Positions 1 through 10,308 of a stretch of DNA of 64,000 nt are shown in pieces. The stretch is from Prochlorococcus sp. AG-355-O17 (GTDB lineage Bacteria > Cyanobacteriota > Cyanobacteriia > PCC-6307 > Cyanobiaceae). The translations under genes were made by a program, and so were the position numbers. The stretch is taken from positions 1 to 64,000 of the forward strand of contig QCEK01000006.1 of assembly GCA_003280655.1 (NCBI GenBank). Reading direction: 5' to 3'. The first letter of the stretch is position 1. Each line of letters starts with the position of its first letter. The notes beneath the pieces were generated by a model. The model was not told the origin of the DNA. It did no database searches and was given only the letters and a program-made list of their open reading frames with translations.

Positions 1-56
1 AAAATAATAAAAATACACTTTTATTCAAAAATACATATGGTGCTGCCAAGATAAGT

Positions 57-1316
57 TTGGAAGGGGTCGAGAAAATTAATAAAAAAATTAATGATAATGT
101 AAAAGTTGAATTGTTAAATTATCAAAAAAATAAACTAGAGTCCCAATTAAAAACAGGAGATTATAAAGTAACTCTTTTTGGAGCAGGTTCCTCAGGAAAA
201 ACATCTATAGCAAGATCATTATTGAAGAATATTGTCGGACAAACTTCAGCAAAAATAGGTACAACAAAGCATATTAATAGCTATAAAATTCGTATCCCAA
301 TTTTAAAAAGAAACATTAATATAGTGGATACCCCAGGTTTATTCGAGCCATCTAAATTAGGAGAAGAGAGAGAAAAAGAAACAATTATACAAGCATCAAA
401 TTCTGACCTTGTTCTTTTTGTGATAGATCAGGACATAAATAAATACGAAAACTATTTAATTAAAGAATTATTAAAATTAAGGAAAAAAATAATAATAGTT
501 CTAAATAAATGTGATTTGAGGTCTAGAGATGAAAATAATCTCATCAAAGAAAATATAATTTCTATAACTTCGGCTAGAAAAAATAAAATTTCCGTTGTTA
601 AAACAATTGCAGTACCTCAACAATCTCCTTATATAAAATCAGATACTTTAAATTTAGTTCCAGAGATAGGAGGTTTATTTAGAGAAATAATTGAAACGCT
701 CGATAATAATGGTGAAGAGTTATTGGCAGATAATATTCTTTTTCGCTCAAATAAGTTAGGTATTAAAAGTAAAAATTTCGTCCAAGAACAAAGATATTTA
801 ATGTCTAATAAAGTGATTAATAAATATATGTGGATAACAGGAGGTGTAATACTAGTTAATCCACTACCAGCTGTTGATTTCCTTACTACTACCTCCGTAA
901 ACCTTCAAATGATAATGGAATTGTCAAAAATATATGAAATAAAGCTTACAAAAAAAGATGCAAAAGATCTAGCGACTTCATTGCTAAGCGCATTGGCTAA
1001 ACAAGGAATACTAAAAGGGGGGCTCGCAATTCTTTCACCTGCTTTAGCTACAAGCTTGACTAAAATAATATTATCTAAATCTATACAATCAGTTACAGCA
1101 GGCTGGTTAATAAGAATAGTAGGACTAAGTTTGATTGAGTATTTTAAAAATGGTCAAGATTGGGGAGATGGAGGAATTCAAGAAGTAGTAGATAAGATTT
1201 ATAGAGTAAGTAAGAGAGAGGACATTTTAAACAACTTCGTAAAGGAAGCTATTTCAAAAATTGAAATGAAAAAATATTTTAAATCAAATAAAAGGTTGCC
1301 TCCATTTACTATGTAA
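57..1316 (+). CDS. Era-like GTPase with C-terminal DUF697-like membrane domain; frame open to left window edge, so likely 5'-partial
   Basis: Walker A GAGSSGKTS, DTPG, NKCD motifs; no in-frame stop between base 3 and 57. Confidence 0.8.
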   Translation: MEGVEKINKKINDNVKVELLNYQKNKLESQLKTGDYKVTLFGAGSSGKTSIARSLLKNIVGQTSAKIGTTKHINSYKIRIPILKRNINIVDTPGLFEPSKLGEEREKETIIQASNSDLVLFVIDQDINKYENYLIKELLKLRKKIIIVLNKCDLRSRDENNLIKENIISITSARKNKISVVKTIAVPQQSPYIKSDTLNLVPEIGGLFREIIETLDNNGEELLADNILFRSNKLGIKSKNFVQEQRYLMSNKVINKYMWITGGVILVNPLPAVDFLTTTSVNLQMIMELSKIYEIKLTKKDAKDLATSLLSALAKQGILKGGLAILSPALATSLTKIILSKSIQSVTAGWLIRIVGLSLIEYFKNGQDWGDGGIQEVVDKIYRVSKREDILNNFVKEAISKIEMKKYFKSNKRLPPFTM

Positions 1317-1449
1317 AATTGGATAATTGATCATTTAGATATGTTCTGAAATCAAAGATAGTTATTAAAAGTAAATAAGCAATACAAATAGCTATAGATA
1401 TAAACCCTGTTACAATAGCAATAATTTTTGGTCTACCTATATTCATCAT
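1309..1449 (-). CDS. small single-TM hypothetical protein (46 aa)
   Basis: manual translation MMNIGRPKIIAIVTGFISIAICIAYLLLITIFDFRTYLNDQLSNFT; fills gap between neighbouring genes. Confidence 0.5.
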   Translation of the reverse strand: MMNIGRPKIIAIVTGFISIAICIAYLLLITIFDFRTYLNDQLSNFT

Positions 1450-2835
1450 TTAAGCATTTAAAAGTCTCAAAAGTTCCTCAATATGAGATTCTTTTGTATT
1501 GTAATTTCCCATGACAACTCGTAAAAAATATTTACCTTTAAATTTTGGTCTAGAAAGCATAAAATTATTGTTAATTAGTTCATTAACTTTAGTTTGGGTC
1601 CATGCATCAGATTCATTTGGCTCAAGTTTCTTTGGTAAGAATGAAACAATATGAAGAGGACCTGAATATATATCAAATTTATTGTTACTAATATTTTTTA
1701 TAAAAAAATCTTTTCTTTTAATTGATGATTTTAATATATTTTCTATTCCATTCATACCTAAAAAACGTAACCCAAGCCATAGTTTGATAACCTCTGCAGG
1801 TCTAGAACCTTGTATGCCTATCTCTCCTCTATTTATAATATTTTCTTTAGATGATATATATGGTAGTCCAGTATTAAAAGTGTTTTCTAAAGTACTCATC
1901 TTTGATACCAATAACAATGATGAAGTCTTTGTAATACCAATGATTTTTTGTGGATTTATCGTTATCGAATTAGCCTCATGAATATTATTTAAACCTTCTA
2001 TTGGAATAGAAGTTATAGCAAAAATCCCTCCAATTGAACCATCAATATGTAACCATATATTTCTTTGTTTACAGATTTCACTAATTTCCTTAATAGGATC
2101 AATTGCTCCTCTTACAGTTGTCCCAAGGGTGGCAACAATAGCAAATATTTTCTTATTTTCTATTGAACATTTATCTAAAGACTTTCTGAGATCATTTATA
2201 TCCATTCGACCTTGATTATCAGTTTTAATCCTGACAAGATTTGTAGTATCAAGACCCATTACTCTAATACATTTAACGAAGGAAGAATGAGCATCTTCAC
2301 TAACAAGTAATACAGAATTAGGATTTGTACTTAATCCAGCATTATTTCTAGCTGCTATAAGTGCATTGAGATTACTTAATGTACCTCCGCTAGCAGCTAT
2401 ACCACCTGAGAAATCATTAAACCCTATTTTTTTAGCAAACCATTTGCATAATGATTCCTCAAGCAAAGTTACACTAGGTGATAACTCGTAAGCGAGAAGA
2501 TTATTATTTAAACCAGCAGCAATTAAATCTCCCAATATAGAGAAAATTAAGGGTGGGGGGTCAAGGTGAGCTACTGAGCCGGGATGAACGGGATTAAATG
2601 AATTATTCAAAATGGATTCAATCTCAGAAAACAAATCTTCTTCAGAGTTACCATCCTCCGCTGGCATAATGCACTTGAAGCTCTCATCAAAAGGTAAAGG
2701 ACCATTTTTATCAGCTTTAGAAAACCAGTCACAAAGAGTTTGACTTGCTCTATTCAAAAGAGTAATCAATTTGTCATTAGTCCCTAAATATGAGGGAAAA
2801 TATATATCTTTATTATTAATTAAATCTTCAGCCAT
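1450..2835 (-). CDS. pyridoxal-dependent (group II) decarboxylase family protein
   Basis: 461 aa; HVDGS-like IDGSIGG and NPQKIIGI lysine region, AASGGTLSNLNAL. Confidence 0.85.
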   Translation of the reverse strand: MAEDLINNKDIYFPSYLGTNDKLITLLNRASQTLCDWFSKADKNGPLPFDESFKCIMPAEDGNSEEDLFSEIESILNNSFNPVHPGSVAHLDPPPLIFSILGDLIAAGLNNNLLAYELSPSVTLLEESLCKWFAKKIGFNDFSGGIAASGGTLSNLNALIAARNNAGLSTNPNSVLLVSEDAHSSFVKCIRVMGLDTTNLVRIKTDNQGRMDINDLRKSLDKCSIENKKIFAIVATLGTTVRGAIDPIKEISEICKQRNIWLHIDGSIGGIFAITSIPIEGLNNIHEANSITINPQKIIGITKTSSLLLVSKMSTLENTFNTGLPYISSKENIINRGEIGIQGSRPAEVIKLWLGLRFLGMNGIENILKSSIKRKDFFIKNISNNKFDIYSGPLHIVSFLPKKLEPNESDAWTQTKVNELINNNFMLSRPKFKGKYFLRVVMGNYNTKESHIEELLRLLNA

Positions 2836-2878
2836 CAGATAAAATATCTATTAATAATTCTATTCTCAATATTGGTAA

Positions 2879-3394
2879 ATGAGATATATTTTTGAAAATG
2901 GAAATAGTAATGAAGATCAACAAAGAAAAACAAATATTTCAAAATACACTTTGTGGATGAATTCAATATTAAAAAGATCCAAAGAAATTGGAAAATTTGA
3001 GCTACCAATCTGTTCAATAATTTTAGATGAGAGAGGAAGATGTATAGGTAGAGGGGTCAACAGTAGGAATATAAATAAAGACCCATTGGGTCATGCTGAG
3101 ATAATGGCACTTAGGCAGGCATCTCTAATAAAAAATGATTGGAGATTTAATGAATGTACTATTATCACAAATTTAGAACCTTGTACTATGTGTTCCTCTG
3201 CTCTTATTCAGGCGCGAATGGGCAAAGTTATTTTCGGGGCTTACGATAAGAAAAGAGGTGGATTGGGTGGCTCAATTGACCTATCAAATCATGAGAGTGC
3301 TCATCACAAAATGGAAATAATTGGAGGTATCCTAGAAGATGAATGCAGTAAAATTTTGCAGAATTGGTTCAAAAAGTTGAGGACTCAAAAATAG
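2879..3394 (+). CDS. tadA: tRNA-specific adenosine deaminase
   Basis: HAEIMAL and PCTMCSSALIQARMGKVIFGAYD deaminase motifs. Confidence 0.92.
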   Translation: MRYIFENGNSNEDQQRKTNISKYTLWMNSILKRSKEIGKFELPICSIILDERGRCIGRGVNSRNINKDPLGHAEIMALRQASLIKNDWRFNECTIITNLEPCTMCSSALIQARMGKVIFGAYDKKRGGLGGSIDLSNHESAHHKMEIIGGILEDECSKILQNWFKKLRTQK

Positions 3395-4553
3395 AAAATT
3401 TCTTTAGCTCAGAATCAAATAGGTTTAATAATCTGTCAACATTCTCCTCAGATGAATTAAAACCCATTAGCCCTACACGCCACACCTTACCGGATAATTC
3501 TCCAAGTCCATTTCCTATTTCAATTCCAAAGTTTCTTAAGAGATGATTTCTAAAACCATCCCCATCAACTGCTGGAGGTATTTTAACTGTTGTTAATGTT
3601 GGCAATCTATAATCATCTGATACATGTAATTCCATGCCAAGACTTTCTAAGCCATTCCAAAGTTTCTTGGCATTAGTATTGTGTCTATTCCAAACATTTT
3701 CTAAACCCTCATTCGCAATTAATCGTAAACCTTCACGAATAGCAAAATTCATATTTACTGGAGCAGTATGATGGTAAACACGATCAGAACCCCAATATTT
3801 ATTTAATAGAGATAAATCTAAATACCAGTTAGGTACTTTTGTTTTTCTTGAACTTAGTTTTTCTTCAGCTCTTTTATTCATTGTAAAAGGGCTTAATCCT
3901 GGGGGACAACTTAATCCCTTTTGACTACAACTGTATGCTAGATCAATTTTCCATTCGTCTATTAATAATTCTAAAGCGCCAAGTGAAGTAACAGCATCAA
4001 CTAAAAACAAACAATTATTTTTTCTACATATATCCCCAATACCATCAAGAGGTTGCAAAACACCACTTGATGTTTCAGCATGAACAATAGCAAAAATAGC
4101 TGGTTTTTTAGTCTCTATTTCATACTTAATTTCTTCATAAGTAAAAGCTTCACCCCATGATTTTTCAATAACAGACACTTGAGCTTTATATCTAGTTGCC
4201 ATATCAACTAATCTATCTCCAAAGTATCCTTTTTTCGCAATAAGAATTTTTTCGCCTTCTTCAATAAAATTAGCTATTGAAGCTTCCATCGCTGCACTGC
4301 CAGTACCACTCATTGGGAGTGTAAGACGATTATTGCACTGCCAGGTATACCTTAAGAGTTGCTGTACGTCAGACATCAATGAGATATAAGCTTCATCTAA
4401 ATGACCAATAGGATTCAAAGAAAGAGCGCTTAATACTTCTGGATGTGCATTTGAAGGTCCAGGTCCTAATAAAAGTCTAGAGGGAACAAAAGTCTTTGAA
4501 AAATGAGATAAATTCTCTTTATTTAAAGCTGAAATAAGTTTTGCTTCTGTCAA
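3369..4553 (-). CDS. class V aminotransferase (alanine/serine-glyoxylate aminotransferase type)
   Basis: GPGPSNAHPEVL start, VDAVTSLGA, SQKGLSCPPGLS PLP-lysine motif. Confidence 0.88.
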   Translation of the reverse strand: MTEAKLISALNKENLSHFSKTFVPSRLLLGPGPSNAHPEVLSALSLNPIGHLDEAYISLMSDVQQLLRYTWQCNNRLTLPMSGTGSAAMEASIANFIEEGEKILIAKKGYFGDRLVDMATRYKAQVSVIEKSWGEAFTYEEIKYEIETKKPAIFAIVHAETSSGVLQPLDGIGDICRKNNCLFLVDAVTSLGALELLIDEWKIDLAYSCSQKGLSCPPGLSPFTMNKRAEEKLSSRKTKVPNWYLDLSLLNKYWGSDRVYHHTAPVNMNFAIREGLRLIANEGLENVWNRHNTNAKKLWNGLESLGMELHVSDDYRLPTLTTVKIPPAVDGDGFRNHLLRNFGIEIGNGLGELSGKVWRVGLMGFNSSEENVDRLLNLFDSELKKFSIFESSTF

Positions 4554-4704
4554 AGCATTACATCCAAATTACTTTTAAATTAGACTAATATCGTCACATA
4601 AGCGATATTTATTTAAAGAAATTCATTCAATTTAAATATTTAGGTAAACAATTATTAAACTTATGACTTGAAACACTAAAAGAAGACATCAAGTCTTAAA
4701 AAAA

Positions 4705-4746
4705 GTTACCATTGATACATAACAAGAATCATCAAGTTATTAATTT
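4705..4746 (+). promoter_or_regulatory. putative NtcA-activated promoter of glnA: GTT-N8-TAC (4705-4718), N22, TAATTT (4741-4746)
   Basis: one mismatch to GTAN8TAC; 22-nt spacing to TAN3T -10 element. Confidence 0.65.
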
Positions 4747-4767
4747 CATATAAGGTATTACAAAATT

Positions 4768-6189
4768 ATGTCTAAATCTCCACAAGATGTTTTAAGTCAA
4801 ATTAAAGACGAAGGAATTGAACTCATCGATTTAAAATTCACTGACATCCATGGTAAATGGCAACATTTAACTCTTACATCAGACATGATAGAGGAGGATT
4901 CTTTTACAGAAGGTCTAGCATTTGATGGCTCATCAATAAGAGGTTGGAAAGCAATTAATGCCTCGGATATGTCAATGGTACCCGACGCAAGTACAGCATG
5001 GATAGATCCTTTTTATAAACATAAAACTCTAAGTATGATTTGTTCTATTCAAGAGCCAAGAAGCGGAGAACCTTATGATAGGTGTCCAAGAGCTTTAGCT
5101 CAAAAAGCATTAAAATATTTAGACTCGACAGGTATTGCAGATACTGCATTTTTTGGACCAGAACCAGAATTCTTTTTATTCGATGATGTAAGATATGACT
5201 CTAAAGAGGGAGGTTGTTTTTATAGTGTAGATACTATTGAAGCGCCATGGAATACAGGGAGAATTGAAGAAGGCGGAAACTTAGGATACAAAATACAATA
5301 TAAAGAAGGATATTTTCCAGTAGCTCCAAATGATACTGCGCAAGATATCAGATCTGAGATGCTTCTTCTTATGGGTGAATTAGGCATCCCTACAGAAAAA
5401 CATCACCATGAAGTTGCTGGTGCCGGTCAGCACGAGCTTGGAATGAAATTTGATTCGTTAATAAATGCTGCTGATAACGTTATGACATACAAATACGTTG
5501 TCAGAAATGTTGCAAAAAAATATGGAAAAACAGCAACATTTATGCCTAAACCTGTTTTTAACGACAACGGAACAGGAATGCATGTTCACCAAAGTTTATG
5601 GAAGAGTGGTCAGCCACTATTCTTTGGTGAAGGAGCATATGCAAATTTATCTCAAACAGCAAGATGGTATATCGGAGGGATACTCAAGCATGCACCATCA
5701 TTCCTAGCATTTACTAACCCAACTACAAATAGTTATAAACGATTGGTTCCAGGATTCGAAGCACCTGTAAATCTTGTTTATTCAGAGGGTAATAGATCAG
5801 CTGCAGTAAGAATACCTTTAACAGGTCCAAGCCCTAAAGCTAAAAGATTAGAATTCAGATCTGGTGACGCACTTGCAAATCCTTACTTAGCATTTTCTGT
5901 AATGATGCTTGCAGGTATTGATGGAATAAAAAATCAAATTGATCCTGGTGATGGAGTAGATGTAGATTTATTTGAACTTCCAGCTGATGAACTTGCAAAA
6001 ATTGATACAGTACCTTCATCTCTAAATGATTCACTTAATGCGCTAAAAGCAGATAAGGATTATCTATTAGCTGGTGGAGTATTTACTGAAGATTTTATTG
6101 ATAATTTTATCGATATAAAATACGAAGAGGTACAACAACTAAGACAAAGGCCTCATCCACATGAATTCTTCATGTATTACGATGCATAA
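4768..6189 (+). CDS. glnA: glutamine synthetase type I
   Basis: 473 aa full GSI signature ([29 protein letters not shown]). Confidence 0.97.
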   Translation: MSKSPQDVLSQIKDEGIELIDLKFTDIHGKWQHLTLTSDMIEEDSFTEGLAFDGSSIRGWKAINASDMSMVPDASTAWIDPFYKHKTLSMICSIQEPRSGEPYDRCPRALAQKALKYLDSTGIADTAFFGPEPEFFLFDDVRYDSKEGGCFYSVDTIEAPWNTGRIEEGGNLGYKIQYKEGYFPVAPNDTAQDIRSEMLLLMGELGIPTEKHHHEVAGAGQHELGMKFDSLINAADNVMTYKYVVRNVAKKYGKTATFMPKPVFNDNGTGMHVHQSLWKSGQPLFFGEGAYANLSQTARWYIGGILKHAPSFLAFTNPTTNSYKRLVPGFEAPVNLVYSEGNRSAAVRIPLTGPSPKAKRLEFRSGDALANPYLAFSVMMLAGIDGIKNQIDPGDGVDVDLFELPADELAKIDTVPSSLNDSLNALKADKDYLLAGGVFTEDFIDNFIDIKYEEVQQLRQRPHPHEFFMYYDA

Positions 6190-6214
6190 TTAAAAGAACA
6201 CATTAGTTTAAATT

Positions 6215-6264
6215 AATCAATTTGAGAAATATCACAAAAATATTCTCAAATTGATTTTTTTTTT
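6215..6264 (+). terminator. Rho-independent terminator after glnA
   Basis: AATCAATTTGAGAA...TTCTCAAATTGATT perfect 14-bp stem followed by T-run. Confidence 0.9.
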
Positions 6265-6292
6265 GTTGGAATATAGATATACAAATTAGAAA

Positions 6293-7348
6293 ATGGCTAG
6301 GGAATCTATTTCAAAAATTGCATATAAAACGCTACAACAAAGTAAAAGCATTGCAGGTTTTGCTCATAAGCAAATCAGTTCAAGATTAATGAACTTTATT
6401 CTTCCCGATTCGAAACTTGAAAATTTTAATATACATAAGGATCTTCTAATTCAAATCCAAAATTCAATGGATAATTTAAGAGAAGAAGATTGGAATGATG
6501 CAGAAAAAAATATATATCCAAAAAAATTACTGTTTGATGAGCCATGGCTTAGATATCTAACTCAATATCCCAAAATTTGGCTTGATATGCCCAATACATG
6601 GGATAGACGAAGAAAACAAAACTTTGATGATCTTCCAAAATCAATTAATAAAGATAATTACCCTCAATATTATTTAAGAAATTTTCATCATCAAACAGAT
6701 GGTTATTTATCAGATTTTTCAGCTAGCATTTATGACCTACAAGTGGAGATACTTTTCAACGGAAGTGCTGATTCAATGAGGAGAAGAATTATTAAGCCAA
6801 TAAAAGAAGGACTTAAAATTTTTAGCGATAGGAAAAAAAATTCTATTAAAATACTTGACGTAGCTACAGGATCAGGAAGAACATTAAAACAATTAAGAGC
6901 CGCATTTCCTAAAGAAAAAATTACAGGAATTGATTTATCTGATTCATACTTAAAAGAGGCAAGTAGATATATTTCAGATTTAGATGGAGATTTAATTCAG
7001 TTAATAAAAGCTAATGCTGAAGAATTACCTTTTGAAAATGATAGTTTTCAATGCATTTCTTGTGTTTACTTATTTCATGAATTACCTAGAACAATTAGAG
7101 CTAAAGTATTAAATGAATTTTTTAGAGTTCTTGAACCTGGGGGGATATTAGTATTAGCTGATTCAATTCAAATAAGTGATTCACCTGACTTTACATCCGT
7201 AATGGAAAACTTCTATAAATCTTTTCATGAGCCATTTTATTTTGATTACATAAAAGAGGATATAGATATTAAAATAGAGGAAGTAGGATTTAAAGATGTA
7301 AAATCAAATTCCTTTTTTATGACCAAAGTATGGTCTGCTGTAAAGTAA
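6293..7348 (+). CDS. SAM-dependent class I methyltransferase
   Basis: LDVATGSGRTL and VLEPGGILVLADS motifs. Confidence 0.85.
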   Translation: MARESISKIAYKTLQQSKSIAGFAHKQISSRLMNFILPDSKLENFNIHKDLLIQIQNSMDNLREEDWNDAEKNIYPKKLLFDEPWLRYLTQYPKIWLDMPNTWDRRRKQNFDDLPKSINKDNYPQYYLRNFHHQTDGYLSDFSASIYDLQVEILFNGSADSMRRRIIKPIKEGLKIFSDRKKNSIKILDVATGSGRTLKQLRAAFPKEKITGIDLSDSYLKEASRYISDLDGDLIQLIKANAEELPFENDSFQCISCVYLFHELPRTIRAKVLNEFFRVLEPGGILVLADSIQISDSPDFTSVMENFYKSFHEPFYFDYIKEDIDIKIEEVGFKDVKSNSFFMTKVWSAVK

Positions 7349-7360
7349 TTATAAACCTCT

Positions 7361-7624
7361 ATGACCTATTGGGATAACGATACTATTCAGCTTGTTCAAA
7401 GTCTTAATGACAAATTAAAGATTGATCATTCTAAATGGCATAAAGATAAAGGAAATAAATATAAACGATCTGCAGAACTAATTTCGGCGGGCTTATGCCA
7501 TTTAATTATTTCTTCCAATGAGAAGGAAACTATAGAGTATATAGAAGAAAGTATTAAATGGTTAAAAGAAATTAACGTAGATCAACCTTGTCCTAGTAAA
7601 AATCACCTTTTTAAAGCCAACTGA
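7361..7624 (+). CDS. conserved cyanobacterial small protein (DUF6439-like)
   Basis: 87-aa ORF; 3' end overlaps the opposite-strand gene. Confidence 0.6.
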   Translation: MTYWDNDTIQLVQSLNDKLKIDHSKWHKDKGNKYKRSAELISAGLCHLIISSNEKETIEYIEESIKWLKEINVDQPCPSKNHLFKAN

Positions 7625-8037
7625 AGCCTATTACCTTTACTACTCCATCTAATATCATCAAAACATTCATTAATAATGTATAGGCCACGGCCATTTACAC
7701 TACTTTTTTTTTTGGGTAATTTGAAATCTCTTTTTTTTATTTCTAAACCATTACCTTGATCTTGAATTTGCCAAACACACCAATTAGGAGTAATTATTCT
7801 TCTTACTCTAATATTTTTTTTAGGATCTAAATTATTGCCATGTTTTACGGCGTTAACAAGAGCTTCATGTAAACCAAGTTTTATAAGATAGCTTGATTGA
7901 GAATTTTCGATAGGTTCTAATAATTGATCGACAAATTCATTTAACTGCAATGATGATTCAAATTCATAGTTAGACCAGTTAATCTTTGGTCTTTTAAAAA
8001 ATTTTTTTAAAATATTTTTGCCCCGAAATAAGGACAT
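7603..8037 (-). CDS. RsbW-like anti-sigma regulatory factor (HATPase / serine kinase)
   Basis: HEALVNAVKHGN, DQGNGLE, GRGLYIIN N/G box motifs. Confidence 0.85.
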   Translation of the reverse strand: MSLFRGKNILKKFFKRPKINWSNYEFESSLQLNEFVDQLLEPIENSQSSYLIKLGLHEALVNAVKHGNNLDPKKNIRVRRIITPNWCVWQIQDQGNGLEIKKRDFKLPKKKSSVNGRGLYIINECFDDIRWSSKGNRLQLALKR

Positions 8038-8085
8038 AATAATATTTCGATACTATCTCAATTTTAACTTATTAAATACCTCAAT

Positions 8086-8805
8086 TTAAAGAATATTATT
8101 ATGTCTCTCTGCAATAGCAGGATGCCGTAGGATGGAGTCCATAAGTCTTACTCCTCTTAGTTGATTTATCAAAGGCATATGTCCATCAGGAGCATCCAAT
8201 GACCAGCAAAAAGATCCTGGATATCTAGTCCATAAGCCTTCTTTTTTCCAACCTATTTTCGGCCACAATAATTCATACTTTTTCCCTACTGATTTTAATA
8301 TCTTTGCCTGAATTGAGAATCCAAATCTACCAGTAGAATAAATAGTCCATAATCTATCTATTGTTTCTAGATCTTTACCTGACATATTCTTAACTTCACT
8401 GTAGAAAACATATCCACGTTTTTCAGCTAATTTTCCAGCTAGTTTTCTTAAATAGGAACTTGTTAATCTATCTGCATCTTCAAATTTTTGCTCAACTAAC
8501 ATCAATTGCAAATCTTCATAATTAATATCAATATCCGAATATGTATTAAACCAATTATTGAATTTAGAGTTTTCAAAGAATTCTGGTTTAAATTTTTTTA
8601 AAACTTGTAATATCCAACCAGCAACCCAGTCATCTCCTTCTCTATCAAACATATCAAACAATGATGGTCCAAGATTAAAAATATTTTCGACTTCAGATTC
8701 TATTTGAGTTAATGAATTTATTCTTTTTCTTTGATTGGAATCTACAAATTTTTTTATAAGATCTAATGTAGCATTACTATAGTTATCCTGTTCTTTGTTA
8801 TTCAT
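8086..8805 (-). CDS. gun4: GUN4-domain protein
   Basis: C-terminal GUN4 core (LWTIYSTGRFGFSIQ, PGSFCWSLDAPDGHMPL). Confidence 0.88.
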   Translation of the reverse strand: MNNKEQDNYSNATLDLIKKFVDSNQRKRINSLTQIESEVENIFNLGPSLFDMFDREGDDWVAGWILQVLKKFKPEFFENSKFNNWFNTYSDIDINYEDLQLMLVEQKFEDADRLTSSYLRKLAGKLAEKRGYVFYSEVKNMSGKDLETIDRLWTIYSTGRFGFSIQAKILKSVGKKYELLWPKIGWKKEGLWTRYPGSFCWSLDAPDGHMPLINQLRGVRLMDSILRHPAIAERHNNIL

Positions 8806-8840
8806 TTTAAAAAATCAATCTAAAAAAATAAAAACTATCC

Positions 8841-9881
8841 ATGTATTTCAAAAGAAAAGAACTAGAGAAATTTAGATGTTTTAAAGGACCACTTATAGAT
8901 GTTAGGAGCCCGAGTGAATATTATAAAGGACACATGCCTAATTCTATTAATATTCCACTATTTGATGATGATGAGAGATCCATAATTGGTACAGTTTACA
9001 AAAAAGAAGGTCGAAAAAAAGCAGTTATAGAGGGATTAAAATTTTTTGAAAAAAAAATGGAATTACTTCTTGATAATTTATTCAAGAGTATTGAGTCTCA
9101 TAAAAATATTCCTAATAAAAATAATGAATTATTTATCAGGATATATTGCTCTAGAGGAGGAATGCGTTCACAAAGTATTGGATGGTTATTAGATAAATTT
9201 AAATTAAATATAGTTACACTTAATGGCGGATACAAAATATATAGAAGATGGGTATTAGATAGTTTTTCAAAAAAGTTGAATTTAGTAGTTATTGGCGGGA
9301 AAACAGGATCAGGGAAGACAAGATTAATATCATTACTTGATAAATATAAATATCAAACTATTGATCTTGAAGGATTTGCTTGTCATAGAGGAAGTACATT
9401 TGGAGGTTTAGGAATGAAAAAACAACCTTCAAATGAACAATTTGAAAATATAATTGCAGAAAAATTAAATTCTTTTAAATGTTCTAATAATATTTTTGTA
9501 GAAGCTGAAAGTGCAAATATTGGTAAATGTAAAATTCCTCATGAATTCTTCAATCAGATGAAAAACTCTAGGAGGATTGAAATTATAAGGAGCGAATCTA
9601 ACAGGTTAGATGAGTTAATAGATACTTATAGTGTATTTAATAAAGAGGAACTCCAAGAATCAGTACTAAGGATAAAAAAAAGACTTGGACCGCAAAGAAC
9701 AAAAATAGCTCTTGAATCAATTCATAATGAGAAATGGGACTTAGTTTGCAGATCAGTTTTAGATTATTACGATAAATGTTATGAACATGAAAAGGTTGGC
9801 AAAACTAATATAGAGATAATAGATTTAACTGATAAAAAATATGATGAAAGTATCTTAGAGTTAATAAATAATGTTTTATAA
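8841..9881 (+). CDS. mnmH: tRNA 2-selenouridine synthase (rhodanese + P-loop)
   Basis: DVRSPSEYYKGHMPNSINIPLF, YCSRGGMRSQS, GKTGSGKT. Confidence 0.9.
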   Translation: MYFKRKELEKFRCFKGPLIDVRSPSEYYKGHMPNSINIPLFDDDERSIIGTVYKKEGRKKAVIEGLKFFEKKMELLLDNLFKSIESHKNIPNKNNELFIRIYCSRGGMRSQSIGWLLDKFKLNIVTLNGGYKIYRRWVLDSFSKKLNLVVIGGKTGSGKTRLISLLDKYKYQTIDLEGFACHRGSTFGGLGMKKQPSNEQFENIIAEKLNSFKCSNNIFVEAESANIGKCKIPHEFFNQMKNSRRIEIIRSESNRLDELIDTYSVFNKEELQESVLRIKKRLGPQRTKIALESIHNEKWDLVCRSVLDYYDKCYEHEKVGKTNIEIIDLTDKKYDESILELINNVL

Positions 9882-9941
9882 AATAACTTCAAACGAATAT
9901 GAAAAATATTTCCTAATATAAAAAATTATGTTCCGAATATT

Positions 9942-10295
9942 ATGACAACAAATAAAACTGCAAAAATACAATTTTATGAGGGAACTGATGAACCAGTAGT
10001 GCCTGAAATAAGACTGACTAGGAGTAAAGATGGTACTACAGGTCAAGCATTATTTTTGTTTGAAAAACCTCAGGCATTATCTTCAATTACAGACGGTGAA
10101 ATCACAGGTATGCGGATGATAGATTCCGAAGGTGAAATATTAACTAGAGAAGTTAAAGTAAAGTTTGTTGATGGAGAACCAATATTTTTAGAGGCGGTTT
10201 ATATTTGGAAGAACACACCAGACTTTGATAGATTTATGAGATTTGCAAATAGTTATGCCAAATCAAATGGATTAGGATATTCTGAAAAGAAGTAG
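9942..10295 (+). CDS. psb28: photosystem II assembly protein Psb28
   Basis: [38 protein letters not shown]. Confidence 0.95.
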   Translation: MTTNKTAKIQFYEGTDEPVVPEIRLTRSKDGTTGQALFLFEKPQALSSITDGEITGMRMIDSEGEILTREVKVKFVDGEPIFLEAVYIWKNTPDFDRFMRFANSYAKSNGLGYSEKK

Positions 10296-10308
10296 AATAT
10301 CATGAAAA

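Noticed and set aside
1682-1981. ORF on + strand within the decarboxylase gene
   Set aside because: Antisense shadow of a well-supported CDS, no motif.
2835-3017. 60-aa minus ORF overlapping tadA
   Set aside because: Antisense to tadA N-terminus; low-complexity hydrophobic translation.
3369-3394. Convergent 3' overlap of tadA and aminotransferase as a regulatory overlap
   Set aside because: Short convergent overlaps are common in compact genomes (also seen at 7603-7624 and 62359-62373); no specific evidence.
4619-4767. Possible glutamine (glnA) riboswitch upstream of glnA
   Set aside because: The conserved GACGGAAGUAGG-type core was not seen; region is explained by an NtcA-type promoter and short leader.
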